Of a DNA stretch of 21,970 nt, positions 1-10,450 are shown piece after piece. Under the pieces are notes generated by a model, which saw nothing but the letters and a program-made list of their open reading frames with translations, was not told where the DNA came from and made no database searches. Position 1 is the first letter of the stretch; the number at the start of each line of letters is the position of its first letter. The position numbers and the translations under genes were made by a program. Source of the stretch: Nemertoderma westbladi (taxonomy: Eukaryota > Xenacoelomorpha > Nemertodermatida > Nemertodermatidae); NCBI GenBank assembly GCA_032718475.1, contig JAUCBJ010008573.1, forward strand, positions 1-21,970, given 5' to 3'.

Positions 1-33
1 TACCGGTTCAGTTTTACCAGTCACTACGGTAGT

Positions 34-167
34 TTGCAACCTTATTGCCTACTGCAATAAGATTATAAACTGTTACTGTTCGTCAGAACAGTATTAAACT
101 GTATTTAATGCCTACACTTGCAACCTTATTGCCTACTGCAATAAGATTAATAAACTGTTACTGTTCG
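34..167. repeat. 49-bp direct repeat, each copy with a short hairpin
   Basis: Two near-identical copies lie at 34-82 and 118-167, differing by one inserted base, with 35 bases between them. Each contains a perfect inverted repeat (CTTATTGC, loop CTACT, GCAATAAG; 8-bp stem). No coding potential is seen. It may be an edge of a local duplication or of an unrecognised element. Confidence 0.85.
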
Positions 168-1433
168 CGCTTTTGAAGACCTTTAGCAGTTTAACCTGCC
201 AAAATTTATATGTCTTTTAGTTAATTAACACACCTTTAGCATACGACAATATTTTATGCTAATAAACAAAACATTAGCCGAAGCCAGCCCATGCGCGATC
301 ATTCACCCGATGGATCTACACCCGGGAGGCTGAATTCGGATGCTTAGATTTTATTATTGCAGTGTAAGGTTGCAGTGTAAACCTATTGTATTATTCGATA
401 GATCACTAATATGTAATTTCTGACAGATATTATTAACTTTCGGGAAATATTAACAGTTCCTTTAGGACGTGGCGCTCTATCTATTTACACAGAGCTAGGA
501 CTTATACTAAACGCAACGATAAGGCTTATGATTAAAGTATAAGTCGCATTCTTTAGGAAATGCTTTGTTACCAGTCACATCACACTCACAATCATGCACA
601 CTATTCTGCCGACCGTCAGTATATTTGATCAAACATAAAGAGAGCAGTAATTGACTCACGTAGGGTCTGCTAAATAACATTGGATTCAATACACACCACA
701 TTAATATAAATCGCAATTGTTATGTATAGCCGGTCTCTCTAACCTGTAGTGTTATCAAGAAAATTGGGAATTGGGTGATTTATCCGTATTATCCAAATAG
801 CAATATTTCCATCAACAAATAGGTACAATTAATAACTGACAGTAAATAACAGTAAAAACAATATGATTAATGCAATTAAATTAAGTGAGCATGTTAATTA
901 GTGATTTATTGAGTTAATGAGATTCGATTCGTTAAGTTAGGTTAGGTAACAGTTTATACTTTCGATAATTCAAGCAGTTTACTATAGTTCTTACTAAAAT
1001 GCCGGTGTTTCTGGCTTAGACAGCAATAACAACAAAGTATCAAGAAAAAACAGTAAGACTGAACACTCTCCTTATGATCGACTAAAAGCTACACGTCGAC
1101 AGGAAAAATCGCTCTGATTGGCTCAAGCCAAACAAAGAACCTTGCATCTAATGGCTGTTTCCATGTCAGCAACCAGCTGCTAGATGTCGTAATATGAATT
1201 ATCACGGCTAAGCTATGAAAGGTAGTTGGTGCATTACAGGTTTTTTGCCTTACCATGTCCGCCAAAACACGTATATAGCAGAATGATTTTTATGTCCGTT
1301 AAAACACCTGTAAAGGTACCTTGCGGGCGAGGGGAATATATATACAGTTAGAGAACCTTTTTAGAGTATTCCAGCGCCTGGGGGAGAACTGGCCATCAAA
1401 GGCAAACGTATCAGTTATTCCACAAAAGCTTTT
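168..1433. other. Gene-free AT-rich stretch
   Basis: I see no supported gene. Open frames here are short and lack recognisable protein character. A small GC-richer patch at about 290-340 and one at about 1320-1390 stand out in composition only. A short direct repeat (TTGCAGTGTAA twice) lies at about 357-380. Confidence 0.6.
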
Positions 1434-1760
1434 ACAACCTTTGTTCATTATTTAGTTTAACCGCTGCCCTAACCTTTGTTCATTGGTTAGTTTAACCGCT
1501 GCCCTAACCTTTGTTCATTAGTTAGTTTAACCGCTGCCCTAACCTTTGTTCATTAGTTAGTTTAACCGCTGCCCTAACCTTTGTTCATTAGTTAGTTTAA
1601 CCGCTGCCCTAACCTTTGTTCATTAGTTAGTTTAACCGCTGCCCTAACCTTTGTTCATTGGTTAGTTTAACCGCTGCCCTAACCTTTGTTCATTAGTTAG
1701 TTTAACCGCTGCCCTAACCTTTGTTCCTCAGTTGTTCCTTCTCTCAGTAGTTTAACCATT
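1434..1760. repeat. 35-bp minisatellite, about nine units
   Basis: The word TTGTTCA recurs at 1441, 1476, 1511, 1546, 1581, 1616, 1651 and 1686, with a degraded last unit at 1721, giving an exact 35-base period. Units differ by few bases, mainly CATTAGTTAG against CATTGGTTAG. The right edge decays from about 1727 to 1760. The unit includes CCCTAACC, which resembles telomeric sequence only superficially. Confidence 0.95.
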
Positions 1761-2942
1761 ATTTCATAACCTGCGTTGCATTAAGAAGAATATGTGCCGC
1801 CCAATGAAAAATGCTTAAAAGAGACTACAGTATGCGAAGTACCAAGTTCAAATCCCACTCGCTGACATACTTTTTTGTAGGCCTAATAACATTTTTAGCA
1901 CTCAATCGCAATTGTAAAGATCTCAATCTCAAAATTGCAATTACATCCTTAAATTTGGTCTATAAAACAGTATAGGAGTGCATTGAATTTGTTTTGTTTC
2001 CTGCGAAATAGTAAATTAAAATATTTTTGGTGGAATTTCTTAAATTTTATTACATGTGTTGAAAGAGCATCGACGTAGAAAAAAGGTTTGCACTTAATTT
2101 GAGCAAAATCCATTCTCAGACTCAAAAGTTATTACAAATTTAGTGTCTGCAAGGCGAACTCAAAAACGGAACTCAATATCAAATATTCTGATGTTGTTAA
2201 GCAGCACTTTAGCTGTTTAGTTAGGCATACCTATGTAATAAATATTCGAGAACACTAAATTATTTAACATTGAGTTAGGCCGCATCAGCAGTTGAAGAGC
2301 AGAAAAGTACATTGATTTGAATTGCAGTATAGGAAGCGAAGCAATATAGTAAAATACTAATTTCTATTTATTTTGTAATCAGCCATCACTTTATTTTTTA
2401 TTAAAGAATTGAAACAAACAAAACAAAATGTAGGCCTATCACTAATTCAGTAATTTAAGAATAAAATAACGTATTACATGGGAAAAAACCTTAAAACATT
2501 TTTTTGTCTCGACCCTTTATTAACCGTGTAACCTCGGACCTCGGTGACGCTCGGCTGCTCGGTAAATAAAATGCCTCGAGAATAGTGAAAAAATATATAT
2601 TTTCCTTTTTAATAAATAATTATTACTTTCAGTAATATTGGTAATTTGCATAGTGGAATAGGGCCTACTGTAATTATTAATACAATAATAAAGGATTACG
2701 AAACAATGTTAATCACTTACTCAACAATGATAGTGTTACGATGGACCCACAAAAACCGTAGTTCTTATAGTAGGCCTAGTACTGTAGTCGACTTGCACTG
2801 TTCGAAAACGAGGGATGAAGAAATTTAAGTATTCGATAAGCGAATCAAATAATTTACCATATGAGGACGAGAAACGGGCCTACAGCCTAGCGGCCAGATA
2901 AGGAACCGACCTTTTATTTCAAATAAGAGACAAATGGTAGAC
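1761..2942. other. Gene-free AT-rich stretch
   Basis: No gene is supported. The palindrome TAGGCCTA occurs at 1878, 2431 and 2771. The only open frames are short and low-complexity. A GC-richer patch sits at about 2525-2580. Confidence 0.6.
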
Positions 2943-2963
2943 GTTACAAATTGACAAATTGAT

Positions 2964-4634
2964 TGAAAAGCTCCTCAATAATGACAGGGTATTGACTGAT
3001 AACTTTATAGAAGTAAAAGTGTCTGAGTCTGTACTCCCAGATATTACCATTGGCGATATCTCCTTTGCAGAAGTGAAGGCTGCTGCAAAGAGCATTAAGA
3101 CCAATCGTACCAGTGGAGTAGATGATGTTCCCCCTGAGGTCTTTAAAATACCTGAGTGTTTAAAGCTCATCTATCCCATCATACAGTAGTAGACATGTAC
3201 CGAACAACAAGAGTCCCACAAAAAATGAAAACAAATAAGTTGGTGCCAGTCAGTTCCCAATCCCAAGAAGGACAACCTAACACTCTATGGTTCTTTTCAG
3301 GGAATCTCATTGATCTCGATTGCTGCAAAGCTATACAATAGGATTCTATTAAATCGCATCAGGGATCCCATTGAGAGACTGCTCCGTGGAAATCGGAATG
3401 GGTTCCGTAAAGGTAAAGGTCGTGGGACCATGGAGCCCATTTTCGTAGTTAGAAGGATAATTGAAGAGTTATCCAAAAAGAAAGACAGGCATCTGGCTGT
3501 TATCTTTGTTAACTTCTTCAAGGTCTTTGATTCAGTCTCTCGCTCACGTATGTTCAGCATACTTTCATTATATGGGATTCCTGATGAAATTATTGCAGCA
3601 ATCAGATCAGTATACGATGGTTCGACAACATTTGTGTCTACTGTTGACGGTGACACAGAACCATTTGAAGTGTTATGGGGCGTCCTCCAGGGAGACACAC
3701 TTGCACCATTCTTGTTCATAATTGTGGTTGACTATGTTCTACGCATAAGTCAAGATACGCCTTATCATAATGATGATGGGGTGATGGTAACTCCACCTAC
3801 TGGCTCCAGAAGTCGAGGAAATCCTGCCAAGTACCTAACTGATCTAGACTTTGCTGATGACTTAGGAGTACTCTCAGAATCACTAGAGGGAGCCCAACGG
3901 CTCCTCAGCACATTAGAACAGGCTGCTTCTAGTGTTGGTCTTTTTATTAACTCCAAAAAGACTAAAATTTTGACACTTTGACTAACTTTGAAAGTCCTCA
4001 GCAAGTCTCTGACCGGATGAGCATTAGCTCAAAGGATGGTATGCTTGAGCATGTGGACGACTTTCTGTTACCTGGGATCATGGATCCGGAAGTCAGGTGA
4101 GGACCTTCGAATACGCAAGGGAAAGGCATGGGCAGCCTTGAATAGGCTTTCCAGGATTTGGAAGTCACCGATAATTAATCGGAAACTTAAGGTCCGATTA
4201 TTTGGAGCAGCAGTAGTTCCAGTACTCCTCTATGGGAGTCCATGCTGGGCTCTAACTGCTGAGGACACCAAATCTCTGGATGGCACATTCACAAGAATGC
4301 TACGCCGGGTTCATTGTGTCAAGTACAATGCACACATCTCCAACCAGACACTATATAACATTGGAGGTGTCTCATTGGTTCCCCCAAGCTTGACACTAGA
4401 ACAAAGTCGCCTCCGCTTTGCAGGACATTGCTTTCGCCGTGAGGACCAGCCAGTGCATAATCTTGTGCTTTGGCAGCCTCATGGAGTGAATAACATGGTG
4501 GACAGCCCATGACTTTCTTGAGACGCATCTTAAAGGACACTGGCCTTGAAGATGCGGATGATCTAGCAAATGTCATGGGTGATAGGGAGTTGTGGCGGCG
4601 CAATTTTGTCGACAAGCCGGCACAGCATTCTTAA
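2964..4634 (+). pseudogene. Reverse transcriptase of LINE copy 1, frameshifted
   Basis: The encoded protein matches the 716-residue reverse transcriptase ORF of the minus-strand copy, but the frame is broken. The first open piece (2959-3189) ends in a stop after a small insertion near 3183-3190. A second disruption lies near 3250-3265, where a short sequence is duplicated. The central piece (3310-3981) carries the core RT motifs, including GVLQGD and FADD, with a 6-base in-frame insertion near 3413. Its catalytic-region aspartate appears changed, reading FVNFFKVFD where the other copy has FVDFFKAFD. Later indels near 3977, 4062 (one extra T) and 4488 (one base lost) break the C-terminal region. 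The family stop codon is at 4632-4634, so the 3' UTR is only about 30 bases. It is a non-functional fragment, older than the minus-strand copy by its damage. Confidence 0.9.
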
Positions 4635-4637
4635 AAA

Positions 4638-4647
4638 TGCAGCTGCA
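4638..4647. other. Palindrome at the LINE 3' end
   Basis: TGCAGCTGCA is a perfect 10-bp palindrome inside the roughly 30-base 3' UTR shared by both LINE copies (its twin is at 14952-14961). A conserved structure next to the 3' end is a plausible recognition site for the element's own reverse transcriptase; that role is inferred. Confidence 0.4.
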
Positions 4648-4693
4648 ATGCAGCATGCCGATCCTAGTAGTAGTAGTAGTAGTAGCAGTAGTA

Positions 4694-5041
4694 GGTTACA
4701 AATTAAGTTCCCGGTTACAAATGTGAGTGCTTGGTTACGAATTTGCATTTCCAGTTACGAATTTTAGTACCTGGTTACAAATTTGTGTTCTTGGTTACAA
4801 ATCAGTATATTTAGTTACGGTACATATATGAGCACCCTGTCGTAAATCGATGTCCCTGGTTATGATTTGTTACAAATGGTTACAACTCTGAACACCCAGT
4901 TACAATTTGAACTGCCCAGTTCCAAATCCATGAAACCCGTAATAAATCCAAGCACCATACCATGTGCAAATTGTAGTACCCATGAGGATATTAGACTGTC
5001 CAGTTACAAATTCGATAACTCAGTTTCAAAATCGGAGTGTC
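4694..5041 (+). repeat. Highly decayed 20-bp tandem array
   Basis: Starts with a GGTTAC or AGTTAC core recur every 20 bases: 4694 (a 19-base unit), 4713, 4733, 4753, 4773, 4793 and so on to about 5041, giving roughly 17 units with a few off-length ones. A rough consensus is GGTTACAAATTTGAGTACCC. Units differ from each other a lot, so the array is old. It begins at the tail of LINE copy 1. Confidence 0.85.
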
Positions 5042-5087
5042 AGTTTCCTCCCTGGTTTATTAGGACACAAGTTATAAGATTTCTGTG

Positions 5088-5140
5088 CCCCCCCCCCCCC
5101 TCCCCACACCCCCACCCTCTCCCCTCGTGGTCCTATAATG

Positions 5141-5171
<31 letters not shown>

Positions 5172-5172
5172 A
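5088..5172. repeat. Two poly-C tracts, the second followed by poly-A
   Basis: A run of C at about 5088-5100, a C/A/T-rich stretch, a second run of about 20 C ending near 5161, and then a run of A to about 5172. On the minus strand this is G-rich and could form quadruplexes. Tract lengths in assemblies of such runs are unreliable. Confidence 0.9.
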
Positions 5173-5914
5173 ATATACAATTTGTGTTAAATAATTTAGT
5201 ATATAGGTAACTCTTGAGGAAATCAAAATAATGCTCATATCTTGTGTGTTACTTATAAGACAAGTGGGCTGGCAGAGAGGGCGCCACTCTAACTCCCGAG
5301 GGATGGACACTAATTATCAGACCATATATTCAGTCACCCGCAAAAGATATAGGATTCCCCCATTGTAGGCCTACCGCTTGGTTTGAGTAAAGAGGTACTG
5401 TTTAAAAGTGTCTATGGATGTGTGTTTGAAGGTGTCTACTGTCTTGGATTGATAGGCGTTAGATATTTTTAAGAATTTTTGTTTTTTTTTATATTAACAC
5501 CCCGAGCGGGGTAACAGGTTATGTTTTATTTAATTAACTATTAGTATTATATACAGTGTAATTTAAAATACGGCATTAAAATATTTAAAAATATAATAGG
5601 TAAAAATAATACTAAAGGGAAGAATCCGAAGACAGAACTAGAGGCTTCCTAGAAGGGATAGGTGAGGGCAACTCGCACATTTTTAAGAATTTAGGATTAT
5701 TATTTTTGAAAGTTATAATTATTATTTTTGTGTGTCTCGGTTCCTGATTAAGAAATTATGACAGTATAAAGCTCTAAGTAAATACATTAATTTACTTACA
5801 TGTAATTCATACTGTATTATAGTTGTTGTTCAAACAAAATACTCAGCTTGCGATAATTTGGAGCAAAGTGGGCATCACAATGCGCGCAAATAGGCCTATA
5901 ATATAATGATTTGA
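5173..5914. other. Gene-free stretch
   Basis: No gene is supported. A short perfect hairpin, ACCCCG-AG-CGGGGT, lies at about 5499-5512. A 13-base word TTTTTAAGAATTT occurs twice, near 5467 and 5679. TAGGCCTA occurs at 5366 and 5891. Confidence 0.55.
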
Positions 5915-6068
5915 AGATGAACAAGTACCCCCGACACCCATGAACTGTTGTCTCTTTGAATGGCTTTACTACCAATCTTACAACAACAAACATTCACCGG
6001 AATTGGGGATTGAACTCGGTACCTAGAGATTCCAAGTTCCACGCTCTGCTAAGTGAGCCACTGGGGAC
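5915..6068 (-). mobile_element. tRNA-derived SINE (head plus part of body)
   Basis: On the minus strand the segment 6068 to about 5998 reads like a decayed tRNA. It has an A-box-like block (AGTGGCTCACTTAGCAGAGC), then a B-box-like block (CGAGTTCAATCCC), spaced as in a tRNA gene and without an intact acceptor stem. The following bases to about 5915 (including GGGTGTCGGGGGTACTTG) are probably SINE body. RNA polymerase III promoters of this kind drive tRNA-derived SINEs. No second copy is in the window, so the far end is uncertain. Confidence 0.6.
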
Positions 6069-6102
6069 TTCAATTCTTAATACTAAAACCTAACGAGAAA
6101 TT

Positions 6103-6132
6103 AACAACAACAACAGCAACAACAACAACAAC
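6103..6132 (+). repeat. (AAC)n microsatellite
   Basis: About ten AAC triplets with one AGC interruption. It lies about 35 bases beyond the head end of the SINE. Confidence 0.9.
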
Positions 6133-6685
6133 GGAGCTACGCGGACCTAAAAATGGAAGTTTGTGACGTAGTACATAGTACAGTAGCTAATAAATTGGTG
6201 AATGATACCGAATTCCTCTAGGGGGCGTCTCGAATGATACCAGAACTCTTCCAGAACCATCAAAAATCGTTCAGGTTCATTTCATATCCCGTAACAATAA
6301 TACTGTAAAAATCAAATGAAACAATTACAGTGCTGTTTATTCATTCATTTGTCACCTCACGCATTTTGTCGCGTATTGAATTACGGAAAACCATAATGAA
6401 TGTGGAAATACGTTTTATATGCCACATGATGACTGAAAGCACGTAACTGCGCAGTGATATTAACGTCATAAACAATTGGATTCCGATTACAGACATGTAA
6501 CTGTAGACACTGATTTCACATCTCAGAGTGTTCTAATAATCACATCTTCATATCATACTGTATGAATAAAATAATTGGAGTTGAGATGTTGTTGACGGCC
6601 ATGCCGTTCAAATATCTAGCAGTGCTTATTTAAGTAAAGTAGCCCATGTAAGAAGAGAAAGGAATGTCGGGGTTCGGGTGATGTA
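6133..6685. other. Gene-free stretch
   Basis: No gene, RNA or clear repeat is seen. Confidence 0.5.
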
Positions 6686-6694
6686 GCTGAATAC
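6686..6694. repeat. Left target-site duplication of foldback element
   Basis: GCTGAATAC, identical to 7501-7509, directly outside the terminal inverted repeat. Confidence 0.7.
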
Positions 6695-7500
6695 GGGTGT
6701 AAACACTACGCCTACGCCTACGCCTACACCTAGACCTACACTTACACCTACGCCTATACCTACACTCCCACCTATGCCTACACCTACGCCTACACCTACG
6801 CCTATGCCTACGCCTACACCTACGCCTAGACCTACGCCTACACCTACGCCTACACCTACGCATACACCTACGCCTACAACTACGCCTACACCTACACCTA
6901 CGCCTACACTTACACCTACGCCTACACTTACACCTATGCCTATACCTACACTCCCACCTGTGCCTACACCTACGCCTACACCTACACTCCCACCTACGCC
7001 TACGCCTACACCTAAATCTACACTCCCACCTTCGCCTACACCTACGCCTACACCTACACCTACACATACACCTACCCCTACACCTAAACCTACACTCCCA
7101 CCTACGCCTACGCCTACACCTAAACCTACACTCCCACCTTCGCCTACACCTACGTCTACACCTACACATACCCCTACGCCTACACCTAGGTGTAGGTATA
7201 GGCGTAGGCGTAGGAGGGAGTGTAGGTTTAGGTGTTGGCGTAGGTGGGAGTGTAGGTGTAGGTGGGAGTGTAGGCGTAGGCGTAGGTGTAGGCGTAGGTG
7301 TAGGCGTAGGCGTAGGTGTAGGTGTAGGTGTAGGCGAAGGTGGGAGTGTAGGTGTAGGCGTAGGTGTAGGCATAGGTGGGAGTGTAGGTATAGGCGTAGG
7401 TGTAGGCATAGGTGGGAGTGTAGGTATAGGCATAGGTGTAAGTGTAGGCGTAGGTGTAGGCGTAGGTATAGGCGTAGGTGTAGGCGTAGCGTTTACATCC
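6695..7500. mobile_element. Foldback (FB-like) transposon built of opposed hexamer arrays
   Basis: An 806-bp element. The left arm (6695-7187) is a run of CCTACG/CCTACA hexamers with CTCCCA variants; the right arm (7188-7500) is the reverse-complement type (GGCGTA/GGTGTA). They meet at an 18-bp perfect palindrome at 7179-7196 centred on CCTAGG. The two ends are terminal inverted repeats: the left starts GGGTGTAAACACTACG and the right, reverse-complemented, starts GGATGTAAACGCTACG. The exact 9-bp word GCTGAATAC flanks the element at 6686-6694 and 7501-7509, as a target-site duplication would. Long inverted repeats made of short tandem repeats, with 9-bp target duplications, are the known hallmark of Drosophila FB elements; sea urchin TU elements are similar in structure, and Mutator-type elements also make about 9-bp duplications. 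No transposase is present, so it would be non-autonomous. The arms are similar in kind but not a base-for-base match, and differ in length (493 against 313). Confidence 0.75.
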
Positions 7501-7509
7501 GCTGAATAC
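7501..7509. repeat. Right target-site duplication of foldback element
   Basis: GCTGAATAC, identical to 6686-6694, directly outside the right terminus ending GTTTACATCC. Confidence 0.7.
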
Positions 7510-7659
7510 AGATGAACTGCTGTGCGCCATTTGAGCATTAATCATGTACAGGCTACAACAATAAAGCAAAAGTACTTCACTTAAACAATAGGGTATACTG
7601 TACTCGAAATACTTCCACAACTTTTGGGTTCCTGAACTTTCATATTTTCAATTAATTGA

Positions 7660-7775
7660 TGTAAGATAGAATGAAAGGGTAGGCCTAAGACAGAATGAAA
7701 GGGTAGGCCTAAGACAGAATGAAAGGGTAGGCCTAAGACAGAATGAAAGGGTAAGCCTAAGACAGAATGAACACA
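7660..7775. repeat. 24-bp minisatellite, five units
   Basis: GAATGA recurs at 7669, 7693, 7717, 7741 and 7765, an exact 24-base period; the last unit is partial. Three of the units contain TAGGCCTA. Because 24 is a multiple of three, the array gives a repetitive open frame on the minus strand that I do not regard as a gene. Confidence 0.95.
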
Positions 7776-9326
7776 AAATGGAATGATATTTTTTAACACT
7801 TTACTCACATTTACATATAACTGGATGGTTTTACAGCAACTACTGTACTGTTGTAGGTTTAAGATTTTACGTTTCGTATAGAATCCATGCTGTCACGTAA
7901 GGCGCCACTATTTTTCTTACTTTATGAACTAAATTACGTGGTCACATTAACTACGTGTTTTAATATATGCGAGATATAAACATTCACAGCATGTGAAAAA
8001 GTTATAAACCAACTTCTGATGACTTTATTGAGTTTACCAGAAACAAACAAATCATGTAATTGATTCCTAACGAACTCCATTTGTAATTGAAAACTAAGAG
8101 GAGGAGACAGATTCAAATTAACAAAGTTAATTTGGTACCTTTTCTATTCGATTGAATAAACCAATCATATCAACAAATAAAAGTGACGGAGTTGTCATTT
8201 TACAGAATAGCGAAATGAGTCAGAATATGGGGAAACTCATTAAATATGAAGTGTTACAGTCGGGCAATTAGTAAGTAGCTCGCGTATGAGGCAATAGATG
8301 AGACGATGTACATAATGCAGTCTGGAGTAAGTTTAAACAGTTTTTATTTCGCTTCTAGAGAGGGATCTGCGAAATTAAAAAAAAGAAAATTCAAACACTT
8401 TCGATGATAATATAACTCGAAACACACATAGGCCATTATTAATTATGGAAAAATAAAATAAAAAAGGGAAAAGTAACATATTGTTTCCAGATTCCATTCG
8501 TTTAGGTCATCATTTCATGACCTACAGTATAATATATTTCATATAAATCCATTCGTTGAATAATTAATTATATATTACAAGGAAAAAAATTATAAATATT
8601 TCCCGTTAAAGTTATAAATAACTATTTAGTTATTCTCGTGGATCTTTATTATCGTAGGCCGAAGTTGAAGTTTTTTATTAACATCGTACATAACAATAAC
8701 ATAAACAGCATATTAAAAACCGGTATATGGAGATTGTCTGTTTTAAAAATAATGCAACCAGCATAATATTAAATTATAGTACAGTACAATGTTAGGGATA
8801 GCCCCATGAGGTTATACCTCGTTTCCATGGAGGTCCCTTTAATTTAAACTGAATTAAACAGAAATTACGTGCAATAGTTAGTTCATTGTGTTTAATCAAA
8901 TAAAATTGACATTGTTATAAGAAGATAAAATGTGCACAGCACGAATAAAATCAGATCAATAAGGGTAATATAAGGTATTGGTAAAGTAAGGTTACAGTAG
9001 ACAGTGGATACATGGGGAATTACAGTAATACTCAACGTATACTATACAATTATAAAATCAATGTTTATAGATACTGAAACATATAATTTATTTATGGGTA
9101 GTTCGTTACTCAGATTGCGTCAAAAACCACGTTTATATTTAGACATAAAACTCCCGCCGTCATGTTAATGAGACGGTAGATGAATAATTTTAATGATTAA
9201 AACATTATGGCTTAATATTATAACAACACAATAATATGGTCCGTAATAATCATTGACGGTCTCGGGATAATTGAATCAATAAAATATATTTGCAGCACAA
9301 CACGCAAACAGGCATCGGACAGATGT
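7776..9326. other. Long AT-rich gene-free stretch
   Basis: Over 1.5 kb with no supported gene or RNA. Open frames are short with no recognisable protein. No strong tandem structure was found by eye. Confidence 0.55.
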
Positions 9327-9851
9327 TCAAACGACATTGAAATAAGACAGGATACGTTTATGCTTAGATATGAAACTTCCGCAGTTACTGTTGCTGTAGC
9401 AGTTTTTAATGAAGTTCATCCCAACTGTTTCACTGATTGTTAGTGGTTCAGTCTTAGCACGGTTAAAGAGGGAACGTTTACAGTAGGTATAGGTGAGTAG
9501 ACTGTGCAGACTGGGCATTGGGTAATTGCTTCTGCATTTCGCGTATGCAGAAGTCAGGCCTACATAGTTTGTGTTCGAGCAGCTATTGAAGCGCGAGGCT
9601 GATTTGATAAGTGATTGTAGGAATGGGACTGGGCAGCTAGCGACTTTTAGTATAGTACCTATGCACTGTTTGTATACCTCATTGTGTAGAGGGCGGCATC
9701 CAAGTAGATTGTAAATGATCTGGTTGTTAACGTAGGGGCCGACCAGTAATAGACCCCGAAGGGCCTTCCGATACTCAATCTCTAATTTGCGGGTTTCGAC
9801 TTTACTAAGTGATAATAAGCAATAATTTACTAAGCAATAATTGTTTAACAT
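9327..9851 (-). pseudogene. C-terminal remnant of a second LINE family
   Basis: A 174-codon open frame. Residues about 14-60 contain KVETRKLEIEYRKALRGLLL, then a short spacer, then IIYNLLGCRPL. This fits the region after the reverse transcriptase core of many LINEs, where a Tyr-Arg-Lys-x-Leu-Arg segment is followed by a Leu-Gly-x-x-Pro-Leu element. The remaining residues (to 174) are not recognised. No RT core motifs precede it on this strand, so the element is strongly truncated. The plus-strand fragment at 11165-11400 encodes the segment that would normally come just before this one in the same kind of protein, so both may derive from one family. The Met at 9851 is only the first one in the frame and not a reliable start. 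Confidence 0.5.
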
Positions 9852-9859
9852 GCAACTAA

Positions 9860-10450
9860 ATAAAAAATGTTAGACTGTACCTACGTAATTAAAAAAATAT
9901 AACAGCAACTCGAAATATGGAAAACACTAAAACATTAAGTTATAGATATAGATATATATGATATTCCGACTGACACAAAGAAATAAAATATGGAAGACAT
10001 AGTACGTAATTAAAAAAAATAAAAAATAAAGTTCTGGTGCAGATAGAAATATAGCAGAGCAGCAAAGATAAAATATGGTAGACCGTAGTTCAGTTAGAAA
10101 TTTAAAAATATAACAGAAAGAATTGAAAAAATAAAGCAGCAAATATGTCATAAAATCGAGTTATGTAAAACATAGGCAATAAATATAGCAACAGTTATGA
10201 AGTACAGAGATACACACACAAGGAATAAAGTATGGTAGACCGTAATTTTAAAATAAATCAGCAAATAGGTCGTAAAATCGAAATATGTAAAACATAGGTA
10301 AAAAGGAAAGAAAAAAGAAAAAAAACAATAGTTATGACGTAATAAACATTACGGATTAAAATATGGTAGACCATAGTATGTAATTTAAAAAATAAATAAA
10401 ATAAAGCAGCAAATAGAGCAAATAATTACAACAGAAATTTAACGCAAAAA
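9860..10450. repeat. AT-rich, decayed long tandem repeat
   Basis: Related blocks recur: TATGGTAGACCGTA at 10074 and 10231, TATGGTAGACCATA at 10362, with more diverged forms near 9868 and 9988. CAGCAAATA recurs at 10137, 10259 and 10407, and AAAATCGA..TATGTAAAACATAGG at about 10151 and 10273. Spacing is roughly 120-160 bases with many indels. Confidence 0.7.

Larger units (their letters stand above)
2943..4704 (+). mobile_element. RTE-like LINE copy 1, 5'-truncated, with (TAG)n tail
   Basis: Homology to the longer copy on the other strand (14929-17113) begins at about 2964 and runs to 4664, where both copies share the same 3' terminus (GCAGCTGCAATGCAGCATGC followed by CGATCCTA). A TAG microsatellite tail follows at 4665-4693. 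The direct repeat GTTACAAATT at 2943-2952 and 4695-4704 may be the target-site duplication. However, this word is also the core of the 20-bp array that follows, so the element may simply have inserted into that array. The 5' end, including any endonuclease, is missing, as is usual for dead-on-arrival LINE insertions. Confidence 0.9.

Noticed and set aside
507-716. 69-codon minus-strand frame
   Set aside because: Length expected by chance; no motif, no compositional shift.
1434-1760. Telomere-derived array because units contain CCCTAACC
   Set aside because: Only one such word per 35-base unit, with unrelated sequence between.
1830-1875. Possible tRNA 3' half (GTTCAAATCCC)
   Set aside because: The T-arm stem does not pair and no A-box lies upstream at the right distance.
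4867-5310. Open frames of 107 (plus) and 94 (minus) codons over the poly-C tracts
   Set aside because: Composed of the decayed 20-bp array and homopolymers; no protein character.
6695-7500. Interstitial telomere
   Set aside because: The hexamers are GTAGGC/GTAGGT, not TTAGGG, TTAGG or another known animal telomere repeat, and the array has inverted halves with transposon-like ends.
6630-7538. Long open frames (302 codons minus, 243 plus, 130 minus) across the hexamer arrays, giving Pro-Thr, Arg-Cys or Tyr-Thr repeats
   Set aside because: A period of six keeps frames open on both strands. The peptides switch character at the palindrome and have no non-repeat domain; this is a by-product of the repeat.
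7581-7808. 75-codon minus-strand frame with HSVLGLPF repeats
   Set aside because: Produced entirely by the 24-bp minisatellite.
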